Shown: piece by piece, positions 54,824-64,000 of the stretch
Numbering within the stretch: position 1 is the first letter of the stretch
How the letters are laid out: each line of letters begins with the position of its first letter
DNA from: Cyathus striatus
Lineage: Eukaryota; Basidiomycota; Agaricomycetes; Agaricales; Nidulariaceae
NCBI GenBank assembly: GCA_025738555.1
Contig: JAOVFP010000007.1
Location: 4,650,001-4,714,000 of the forward strand
Direction: 5' to 3'
Length of the DNA stretch: 64,000 nt
Notes under the pieces: generated by a model
Database searches by the model: none
The model's input: the letters and a program-made list of their open reading frames with translations, nothing else
Told to the model about the DNA's origin: nothing
Translations under genes and position numbers: made by a program

Positions 54824-57647
54824 ATGTCCAAGTCTCATTCCAAGCATGTTTTATTGGTTTCTCACACCGTCCCACATCCACCGCTTGTTTTCACATCTTG
54901 TCACCAGCAAGATCATTTCAGTAAATTCTCAGGTTTTCCATCTGGAGTTGACGAGATCATCAAGGACACGCTTGAGTCGAAGTTTCAGAATGCTGGACTT
55001 CACAAGTTTACATCAGTGGAACAAGCATTCAAGGAAACTAGACGAGGTTTTAGGAAGTCAAGAGTAAATGTAAGCTAATTTACTTCACACACATCTCTTA
55101 TGATAACGATATTTAAATTTTTACTAGGTCTCAGGCAATAGTTCATATGTTGGAGAGTCATTCATTAATATTTTTGCAGTAGTTTGTATACCCGAAGGCT
55201 TCGACTCAGTTAGTTTTTGTGCAGACATGTACTCGCAATTATCTAACCTCATCCCATTCACAGGAACAATGCATCCTTCACAATGATCGAGTTCCTTCTG
55301 CTTCTGACCTTCTCAACTATGAGGCAGATGGGCTCGCAGTTCATGCCACAGAGAGCAGAAAGTTGAAGTTTAAAAGGTCATGGGGTCATAACCAGTGTTT
55401 CTCTTGGCTCACCGAGGACCCGTTTCCAGACCTCTTTACGTTTGCTAAAATTAAAGGTCTACAGTGTGCACTCCTTGGTCGGTTCTGGGGTAAACTTCAG
55501 CTGGTTGATATCAACACTATGTCTGGAGACATTTTTCATGAACTCAAGGGCCCAGTGAGATCTCACATTGAATATGCGAAGATCTTCTTCAGTAAGTTCA
55601 AATTATCTTGTAAAATTCTATTGAAGTATTCTTATGCGATATATTTACAGCATTTTCTAAGCCCATCAACCAGAACTGATACTGACTTGAGCTTTCTCTT
55701 ACAAGCACTCCTCATGGAATCGACTCCAACAGTGCTAGTGACAATAACTCTGAAGATATAGAGGAAGAGTTTAATGGGCTAACCTTCTCGGAATCTTCTG
55801 ATTCTGAAGACATGAAGCATGGAGCTGATCTGAGCAACTCCGATTCTGATGTCCACTTCCACAGTGGTGACAAGTCAAGTATCTCTTCTCCTCTGAGTGC
55901 TTCACATCTTCATTGCCGCCCTCAGACACAATCAGTGTCTCGGAAGATTTTGGCAGATCATTCACTGAAAGCTGGACCGAAGCACATTAAAAGGACAAGT
56001 ATGTTTTTTAGTTGTTTCTCATTCTTTCTCATTATATATTCTTGTATTATAACCAGGTGGACTAAACAACCGAAAACGTAAGGCTATGAGAAGTGCTACA
56101 AAGTCTGAACCTGCTCCAAGCAGTAAGATCTCTAATCATATTAGTCACTTCAGAGTTACAGAATCGTTCTAAACAAATGTTTCAGTTCATCAGATAAAGC
56201 GGCGTAGGACAGGAATTAGCCCTTGGGTTACTCAAGAAGCTGGAGGTGCAGGTAAATTCAACAACTTGTTGGAAGAAACCTCACATATCTTATGTTTTGC
56301 AGAGACTTTTGTCCCCACCAGTGAACATAGCTCTCCAGAAGTTATTGTAATTGACGATGAATCTGATCAAGATGCATTTTCTTCTTTAGTACATAAGTAG
56401 GTATTTCACTATGTGCTATTTACAGATTGCTAACATAGTTTATACAGCAGGAATATGTTTACAGACAATGAGTCGTGGCTATCATTGTGATCAATCGCTG
56501 TCGGTAAGCAGCAGGGGTGTGCAATGTTTCACCACCAGGAGCTTGATTGATTGTGATTTCAGTCTGGCACGATCAATAAATTACAATGTATTCACTCTGA
56601 AATCAATTAGAAGTATGTAGTTATAAATCAATGGATATATAGTTGGGATCTATCATGTGAAGTGTGAAATCATTCAATAAATAAAATCAATACTGTATCT
56701 GAATCAATAAAAATCAAATCAATAGGAAATGTAATAATGTAATCCTTCAAATAAATGGTCCCCAACAGCAAGATCCACATGCAAGTAGGGTTTTTAACTA
56801 CATGTACTTAACCGGTAGGCTATCTGGTCTTGTGTATCTAATGCGCTTCGCTGTATTTAACCTCTATTTCACAACTATTACTACGGACTTTGTGAAATGA
56901 AGCATGTTCTCTTATATCTTCATCCACACATTGCCACAGTAGTTCAGTGCATAATTAAGCTAAATATGGATTCCAACATTATTTAGTGTTTAAATACAAT
57001 AATTTTATAAATTATCTAACAGGAAATGTGTGGATGAGGGGGAACATGGAAGTCCTTTATTTCACGAAGTCTGTAATAGTAGTAGTAAATTAGAGGTTAA
57101 ATATAGCAAAGCACACTAGATATACAAGACTGGATAGCCTACCGGTTAAGTACATGTAGTTAAAAACCCTACTTGCACATGGATCTCGCCATTGGGGACC
57201 ATTTATTTGAAGGATTACATTATTACATTTCCTATTGATTTGACTTTTATTGATTCGGATACAGTATTGATTTTATTTATTGAATGATTTCACACTTCAC
57301 ATGATAGATCCCAACTATATATCCATTGATTTATAACTACATACTTCTAATTGATTTCAGAGTGAATACATTGTAATTTATTGATCGTGCCAGACTGAAA
57401 TCACAATCAATCAAGCTCCCAGTGGTGAAACATTGCGCACCCCCGCTGCTTACCGACAGCGATCAATCGCAAAGACAGCCACTGGTGAGACAATTATGTA
57501 GAGTTTTCCAACAACTCTGACCATACACCAACCAGCTTCGAGATCCCAGATAAGCCTCAGGCAGGACCCTCATACATCCCAAGGGGTGGTAATTATTACT
57601 GCAACATTTGGTCAGACTCATTGAAAGATGATGATATTGAAATTTAG
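54824..57647 (+). CDS. Multi-exon gene of unknown function, nuclear-looking, with SUMO-interaction-like motif
   Basis: Not recognised. Exon 1 (ATG 54,824 to a GTAAGC donor at about 55,070) encodes SGVDEIIKDTLESKFQNAGL and SVEQAFKETRRGFRKSRVN. Later exons: NSSYVGESFINIF (55,140), then a conserved-looking block RVPSASDLLNYEADGLAVHA, WGHNQCFSWLTEDPFPDLFT, IKGLQCALLGRFWGKLQLVD (55,280-55,590). A Ser/Asp/Glu-rich tail follows (EFNGLTFSESSDSEDMKHGA), then basic stretches NNRKRKAM and IKRRRTGI that may be nuclear signals, and EVIVIDDESDQD (about 56,340), a good match to a SUMO-interaction motif. A last exon, SFEIPDKPQAGPSYIPRGGN, ends at TAG 57,647, beyond the hairpin element. Several short GT-AG introns. 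CpG is not visibly depleted and no in-frame TGA decay is seen, so it may be a live host gene. Confidence 0.5.
56475..57482. mobile_element. 1-kb hairpin (long inverted-repeat) element in an intron
   Basis: Arms of about 460 bp (56,475-56,935 and 57,020-57,482) are inverted copies with high but imperfect identity and a spacer of about 85 bp. The ends are GTGGCTATCATTGTGATCAA and, in reverse complement, GTGGCTGTCTTTGCGATTGA. No clear target duplication and no coding capacity. Each arm contains GCCTACCGGTTAAG-like sequence recalling a pol III A box. It lies between exons of the 54.8-57.6 kb gene. Confidence 0.8.
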
Positions 57648-58139
57648 TATAGCACTGACTACAATGGACATTATCTTTCTCCCAGAAGATACCCATGCTT
57701 GCTGTTCATAAAATTTATATCTAAACTCTCATATAGCCTTTTAATTGCTATTCACGTACTCATACTTCTTATCACAGTGTCTTTCATTAGTCCTTACGAT
57801 ACGATACCATTCATTACAGCTTCTTAGTTACCACCCACATTCATTTAGTATAGTACTACAATCATGACTTGAGCTTAATGTTATTGCACTTAGACACATT
57901 ACACGGATATTGAGGATTGATTGAGAGCATTGAGGGCGTTTGCTAACTACTTGGGAAGACGATAACATAGACTTGTTTCTTTAATGACCGTGGGAAAACT
58001 AGAAATGAACTGCAAGCGAACAGATCATACATGAGTAGTGCAATAGTAAGTGTTTTTTGTATGATAAACTTCAGTAAAATAGGTCAGTAAATACATTCAA
58101 TGATATGAATAACATAAGATTACAGAACTATCCAAAAAA
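57648..58139. other. Intergenic stretch, no feature seen
   Basis: AT-rich sequence downstream of the 54.8 kb gene. No gene, RNA or repeat was recognised. Confidence 0.5.
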
Positions 58140-60610
58140 AACGGCAGTATTATGAATTTCGCCCGCCGGGAGTTACGATGGGAAGCGAATTTCGCTTCGC
58201 CAGGTTTTTCCCCTATCGGAACCTCATAGTTCACAGTGTGGATGTCGACATTGCGCCTGTTCAACGAGGTGTGCTAACTTCCGAACATCAGATACCATTG
58301 ACGCTCGTATCGTTCCTTCCGTTCTGTACAGCGTCTTCGTTGCTTTCTCCTTCGAGGCCCACGAAGACGCCCGTGCATTAAGTGAGGCAAGTAGAGAAAG
58401 AAAGAAATATCGTCTCACTATCCAGAACTTCCTTCGTGGTCTCCGATTACTTCTTTTGTTAAGCCCGTACGGGGGAGTTAGGCTAGGAAGGTATGCTGCC
58501 CCTACTAGCTGCCTTATGCTAAGGTAGCCGGAGTATGGGGCCTCGATCACCGACGAACGTGTCGGAAATCTGCGTTAATTTGTGATGCCTTCGTTAACTT
58601 CTGCGTTCACCTCGCCGCTTACTACACCCACGATGAATCTGTATAGAAGAGTGAAAAAGCGTGTTTGGTAGCGCTCACTATTCTTGGTTCGATGCTGGAT
58701 CCAGCAATGAGATTGGGTTCAAGAGGAGGTGCCATCGATACGAGGTGCATAGGGCCAACCTCTGGGCGTCAGCGTACATCTGGGAATGCACGTTGCGCAT
58801 GTGTCTGTCCAATTTCGTCGAAACGAATTTCACAGCGACCTCTTGTTTTGAAGTCCGCTATTGCTTTTACGACTGTACGTGGAGTGTTCCACAACGCACC
58901 GTTGTGATTCTGAATCAGGGGGAAGACCGATTCACTCCAAGCAAATGGACCCACTTGGACGCCTATCGTCTACGGAAGGCGAGACTTCCGACGTGTCCTA
59001 GCGTTTCGTCTGAGGGGAGGAACGGGGTACGTGTATAAAGAGGTTTCTTTTGAATAAGTACGCCTTCTGCTAAGAATGGTCCTGTGGTAGTGCAAGAGTT
59101 GTCGCCGATGAAAAACCGTAAAATGCAAGTGAAATATCTGTATCAACCTCCTACTTCGGCCACTCTCGATATTGGAAACTCTTTAGGGCAACCACGACCT
59201 TTGACCACGGATACGAAACCGTTTGTCGTGGTAGTTTCGTGCCCCCGCTGGATCTCTGCGTCGACGTTGCCAAAGTATATTCTCTCCGTCTTCAGGCAGA
59301 CGACAACACGACCCTTCGCATGCTATCACTCACCTTCCGAACATGATCGAACGACGTCTTCTCCTACCTTCCCAGAAACACTTCCCGATGCACCCATCCA
59401 TGTCACCCTTTGTTGATGGTATCATGACGCTGGTGTTGGTGAAGCAAGGGTAGTCATGCTGGGTACGACGGGTCAGCGGATGTTCTAGATTAGCTCTAGC
59501 AGTTCGGTAAGATCATCTATATTCTATAGTACGTTTCCAGCCACTAATCTTCGTTCAAGGCACACCCAGGTGTTGAACCGACCGCGCTCGAATTACTTAA
59601 AGTTTACTTGGGCACTATATCATACGTTGACGTGGGGGCGCGGTTGGACAGGTTGGGGCATGTTGGGGGGTCTTTATGCAGTGGACGTTTGGTATGTTCA
59701 ACTGTTGCATGTTGCGCAAGGACAAGAATTAATTTGACGTTGACGCGGCAGAACGGTCCCTAGCAAGTTTTCTAGTTGTATTGTGTTCAGTCTTCGCAAC
59801 GTCTACCGAGAGCAAGAGCCAGTACCACCTACTCCAGACCTTTGGAGCTGGGCTGGAGGGTGACTACGTTCTCGTTACGATGGGTCTCCTGCCTTGAAGC
59901 CTGACTACCGTGCGTTCAAGAGAAGGGAATTGAGACGACCTCAACAAAGTGACATGGCCACCGTTCGCATGATGAAGGCGAGCTAAGGCAGATCGCAACG
60001 CAGCCTCTCGAAAGTCGTCTTTCGAGCAATGTCCAACTACATCTTCACCCACCTACCTGCCAACACTTCGCGCACTCGTACCCTCCTTCTCTTCCCGCTG
60101 TCCTTATTTCGTGTCGACTTTACTGGCATTACATGACGCTTTCATGCTAGCAAAGTGAGCGAGGTTATGCGTGGTTTTTGATGGATATACTGGTCCAGCG
60201 GGTGTTCTGGGCTGGGTGAGGCGTTCGGTAAGGTCAAACCTGTCTGTTGAAATACGGTCAAGACAACTAACCTTCGTTCAAAGCTAGTACATGTCCTCGT
60301 TTCAACACGTCTCCTTGCATTCGCATTGAGCTTCCGTATGTCTAAGAGAGGGGAGCTAGGGGACTGTTGTGTCGAACACTGCCAGTTGACGTGGCATCCC
60401 ATGTGAAGGATCGAGCTGGGACTAGGGAAGAGGTGGTGTGCCACTTTGGTACTGCATCCTGGCCTGCGGTGCCGCAGAGGCCGCCTTCCTCCGTAGTACT
60501 AGCTCCTTTGGTTGTTTATTGATCTCCTGCCCTCGTCGACCGTTACTTTAGTTGTGATAACTTACAGTCGGTTTTCACTGTTCTTTCGAAATGTAGTCAG
60601 GTTTGATTCA
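58140..60610. other. CpG-rich, repeat-poor block with no recognised gene
   Basis: Base composition changes sharply: CG dinucleotides are frequent (for example TTCGCCCGCCGGGAG, GTCGAAACGAATTTC), unlike the transposon-rich sequence on both sides. Open frames exist on both strands (for example 58,661-59,038 plus and 58,550-58,224 minus), but none shows a known motif, and overlapping frames make coding hard to call. It may be promoter and exon sequence of host genes, or a repeat type spared from methylation. Confidence 0.4.
59470..60310. repeat. Pair of direct repeats of ~115 bp inside the CpG-rich block
   Basis: The segment with GTTCGGTAAGGTCA, then GTACGTTTCC...ACTAATCTTCGTTCAA at 59,473-59,590 recurs in diverged form at 60,190-60,305 (GTTCGGTAAGGTCA, then ACTAACCTTCGTTCAA). 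This hints that part of the block is itself repetitive. Confidence 0.6.
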
Positions 60611-61245
60611 ACGTGATACATCAGGAAAAATTGAGATGTATAATTTACTCTTCTTAGGCATACTTCACTATAATTACCAGTATATTGTGCATCATTACAC
60701 CTCTTTATAATAAAAACATCTAATTAACATCAATTATAAGAATTACAATAAGTAGACAAATCTTGCATAATTAGGACTTGGACCCAATTTCAGTGGATAT
60801 AATTATCTTAAATGTATATAATTAGCAGTAATTAGTCCTAATTATGCAGTGGTACAGGAACATCAAAATAAGATTCACATGAATTATGTCTTAAGTAGGA
60901 GTAATTATATCCTAATTCATGCTAATTAAGTTCTAATTCATGTTGATTGTATCCTAATCATACAGCAATATAAAGTATTCTATGTATAATTTGTACTAAT
61001 TATAACCTAATTATATGGAGCTATAAAATTATTCTATGTAAATTAAGTAGTAGTTCATGATAATCATCAGTATACCATACTCCTCCATGAAATCAGGTGG
61101 AGTCCAAATTATGCATATAATTATAACTATTACTCTGTTACTAATGTACAGTTTAACTATGCTAATACAACAATCTACATATACTAATACAACACACTAC
61201 CTACAGTACACAAGAAACTAACTAACAAAATTAAATAATGACAAA
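60611..61245. repeat. AT-rich repeats built on CCTAATTA, with a KDZ-type terminus at 61,068
   Basis: Units around TCCTAATTAT and CTAATTCATG recur in both orientations from 60,740 to 61,050. CAGTATACCATACTCCTCC at 61,068, followed by ATGAAATCAGGTGGAGTCC, matches the reverse complement of the KDZ copy B terminus (27,899-27,936) at most positions, which suggests the end of a related element. Confidence 0.5.
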
Positions 61246-61249
61246 TGAT

Positions 61250-62960
61250 AACACCATTAGGACATGAGTAAGAGCAAGAGAGGGAGAAGGCAGAAGGAGA
61301 GGGAAGGGAGAGGGTGAGGGTGAGGGGAAAAGATACTCACTCTTGTCTTGCAAGTGATGAGGGCAAAGGGGTGAGAGAGTGGAGAAGATACTCGCCCTCG
61401 TCACTTGCAAGACAAGGGCATGCAGGAGAGGGAGAGGAATAGGTGCCCAAGGGAAAAAACACTCACCCTTGTCTATGAGTGTGAGAGAGGGATAGGGGGG
61501 AGTGGAGAAGGTGCTTGCCTTGGCCCTCATCTGTATATGACAAGGGCAAGGGGAGAGAGGGAGAGGGATGTAGGGGAGGAACACGAGGAATGCCGAAACA
61601 GCACTCATTGTCATGATGTTCCTGTCCAAGAAGCTACACTCATCACTTGTAAGACAAGAGGTAGGGGTGAGATAGGACAATGGGGGACGGCAAGACACAT
61701 AGGGGAGGTTGGGGCATTGCAGTGCCTAATGCAAAGAATGAGGGGGAGGAGGATGGGAGTCAAGGAGTGAGAAGGCACTATGCATCACTTGCAAAATGAG
61801 AAGAGGGAAGATAGGAAGAGAGAGAGAGGCAGAGCTTGCGAGATGGGGGTGAGGCGGGAGGGAGAGGGATAGGGGGCATGGGGGTTGCAAGGGGAGAAGG
61901 TGAGGGCATGGGCGAGGGAACATGTGCCCTTGTCCCTTGTGAGACAAAGACAAGGCAACTGGGGGAGAAGGTGCTAGCCCTCAGAGTGCACAATGTCCTG
62001 GTAGCAATGAGGGGGGATGCATGCACTCGTTGCTTGACAGATGAGGTGAGGAGAGGAAGGATGTGCACACTCACTCTCATTGCTTGACAGACAAGGTGGG
62101 GAGGAGATGCAGGATGCACACACTCTCGCCACTTGACAGACAAGGTGAGGTGAGGAGGATGGGGAATGCACACACCCTCGTTGCTTGACAGGTGAGGTGA
62201 GGAGAGGAGAATGAGAGACATGTGCTCATCACTTGCAAGACAAGGTGGGCAGACATCTAGAATGAGGGGAGGAGGTCATGCATCCTCATTGCTTGTTGGA
62301 TGAGGTGGGGGAGATGACAGGGGATGCAAACACTCTTGTCGCTTTACAGACAAGGTAGGGAGAGGATGGATTTGCCCACCCACTCTCGTCACTTGACAGA
62401 CGAGGTGGGAAGGGGAGGGGGGACATGCATAGAACGTCCTGGTAAGCAACGAGGAGGGGGGACATACACACACTCATCGCTTGACAGACGAGGTGGAGGA
62501 GACAAGGACAAGGACAAGGATGCATGCACTCTTGTCACTTGACAGACGAGGTGGGGAGGGGAGGGTGGACATATGAAGATCATCCTGGTAAACGACAATG
62601 AGGGGGAGAGGAGGATGGGGGATGCACACAGTGCACTTGTCACTTGCAAGACGAAGTGGAGGACAGACTGGGGGACAGACGAGGGACATGCACTCATCAC
62701 TTGTAAGATGAGGTGAGGGAGAGACTGGGGGATAGATGCCTAGAATGAGAAGAAAGCAGAGGCAGAGTGAAGAGTAGGGGAGGAGCAGGGGAGGAGAGGG
62801 AGGGAATAGGCAAGACAGTGCTCATCATCTGTACAACAAGAGGTGAATGGAGTGAGGGAGAGGGACGAGAGGATGGAAGGAAGAGGGAAGATCTGGGGGG
62901 CGCCTTCCGAACAATGAAGTGGCTGTGGCTGTGTGCGGAAATGGCTTGTAACCAGTCCCA
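61250..62960. repeat. Purine-rich minisatellite
   Basis: Long G/A-rich plus strand. Irregular units combine CTCGTCACTTGACAGACGAG or CTTGCAAGACAAG with GGTGGGGAGGGGAGG-type runs and GGACATGCA, spaced mostly 60-80 bp. The opposite strand gives long Pro/Ser/Leu-rich frames that are by-products of the composition. No gene is supported. Confidence 0.7.
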
Positions 62961-64000
62961 ATACATCACATGACATCAATGTGTGCGTGTGCGTTGCAAG
63001 TCCATGTTTGCGTCCTGAACGACACCACACCTTTCAGCCTCTTCTTCCTCCCTCCCTCCCTCCCTCATTCTATCGTCACAACAATGACGAGTCTCACAGC
63101 AAAACTCTGTCGACACTTCATCTTCAAACCTCCTCCTTTCTCTTGCATCAAGCTAATGACAAGGGCCTCAATGTCTTCACAACATCCACCAACCACTGCC
63201 ATCTCCTCCCACACTTGACTTGAGATATATGTTAAGATATTAATTGGTATTGGTGAGTCATTTCTTCATATTCTCTATGTTCTGAAGCTTTCTGTGCCTG
63301 TCTGCTTCGAGTCTGCTTCGTTCCACTCTTCCCTGCAGCTCTATGGCTTGTTATGTGTCTCTCTGAAGCTCTCTGTGTTGACCTGCTTCATTCTCCTTCA
63401 TTCCACTTTGTTCTTCATCATTTAGAGGCTTACTGTGTCTCTCTAAAGCTCTGTGTCAGACTGCTTCACTCACCCTCTTTACTCTTATTCTGTATCTCTC
63501 TGCTTCATTATACTTTGTACTGAAGCCCTATAGTTCGTTCTGTATCACTTTGCTTCGTTTTTATTGTTCTTCAGGAGTTTATTGGCTTATATGTTCATTA
63601 TAGACTTTTTCTCTCCATCTCTGGTGTTCTATATGAGTTTATTTACTCGTTCCCATGTGTCTGGTGCTGTGTATGCTTTTGTAAGCTTGTCTGTTCAATT
63701 CTGGCTTCACCTCATGCTGTATATGTGCTCAGTGGCCTCTCAGTTCGTTCTGGCCTTGTATTTTTGGATCTATGGTTATAAACAAGCTCCTAGCTTGATA
63801 TCTATGATTCTATCTTCGATTTCGTGCTCCTAGCTTCGTATCTAAGCTACTAGTGTTGTCACTGAGCTTATATCTTCATTTCTATGGTTCTCATTTCGTC
63901 TCTATGCTTATTTCTTTGTATCTGCACTTATTTCTTCATCTCTGTGGTTGTCCCTTCATATATGTGTTTATATCTTCATCTCTCTGTTACTATATTTGTG
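62961..64000. repeat. Pyrimidine-rich low-complexity sequence
   Basis: A (TCCC)n tract lies at about 63,050-63,065. From 63,250 to the right edge, loosely repeated pyrimidine-rich phrases (TGCTTCRTTCT, CTCTGAAGCTCTCTGTG, TATCTTCATCTCT) dominate. No gene was recognised. The array continues beyond the window. Confidence 0.5.

Noticed and set aside
58224..58550. Protein gene on the minus strand of the CpG-rich block
   Set aside because: The overlapping plus-strand frame is equally open, no motif is recognised and no splice or start evidence supports it.
58140..60610. Ribosomal RNA repeat as the cause of the GC shift
   Set aside because: No familiar conserved rRNA segment could be seen on either strand.
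62276..62969. Pro/Ser/Leu-rich proteins in the purine-rich region
   Set aside because: All frames of the pyrimidine strand are open because the strand lacks A; this reflects composition, not coding.

Overview
This window looks like a repeat-packed, probably CpG-methylated region of an Agaricomycete (basidiomycete) genome. The evidence is three transposase genes of the KDZ (Kyakuja-Dileera-Zisupton) class with CxC-type cysteine clusters, two Ty3/gypsy chromoviruses, a basidiomycete-type integrase-core gene, and short (about 50-60 bp) GT-AG introns. No rRNA gene, convincing tRNA gene or CRISPR array was seen. Genus and species cannot be told from the sequence.

Layout. 0-2.8 kb: KDZ/CxC5-CxC6 transposase copy A (cut by the left edge) and its repeat-rich 3' terminus, nested in another element end. 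2.9-7 kb: a minus-strand multi-exon gene of unknown function with tandemly duplicated exons, carrying element C in an intron. 7-10.9 kb: gene debris and a ~182-bp tandem repeat split by element A. 11-13.9 kb: a second minus-strand multi-exon gene with a coiled-coil end, carrying the palindromic element B in an intron. 14.3-17.4 kb: a decayed KDZ/CxC4-type transposase (copy C). 18.3-19.5 kb: CxxC-rich gene remnants. 19.5-22.8 kb: a ~330-bp satellite. 23-27.9 kb: a spliced Lys/Ser-rich gene, then KDZ copy B and its repeat-rich terminus. 28-29.9 kb: an element related to the later fold-back. 31.5-41 kb: gypsy-2 (minus strand), split in gag by a ~5 kb fold-back element. 41-54.3 kb: an integrase-core gene broken by the complete LTR retrotransposon gypsy-1 (itself holding element F) and by a 2.8 kb long-TIR element. 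54.8-57.6 kb: a spliced nuclear-looking gene with a SUMO-interaction-like motif and a 1-kb hairpin in an intron. 58.1-60.6 kb: a CpG-rich block without a recognisable gene. 60.6-64 kb: AT-rich, purine-rich and pyrimidine-rich low-complexity DNA.

Main result. Elements A, B, C and F share terminal motifs (one end CAGTA-TTTAC-TCC, the other GAGC-CTTTAC-TCC) and each is bounded by a perfect 8-bp target duplication. They carry subterminal short repeats and a core minisatellite whose period is 19 bp in every case, built on TGTCAYRCT. The sequence downstream of KDZ copies A and B ends in the same CAGTA-type terminus, so the KDZ genes are the natural candidates for their driver. The fold-back element has different ends but carries a 19-bp minisatellite of the same type.

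Decay. In gypsy-1 every in-frame stop inside gag, pol and ORF3 is TGA at an Arg-compatible position, and KDZ copy B shows the same pattern. This is the signature of CGA-to-TGA transition at CpG. Gypsy-1 also shows a Tf1/sushi-type self-priming arrangement and an extra Cys/His-rich ORF after the chromodomain.
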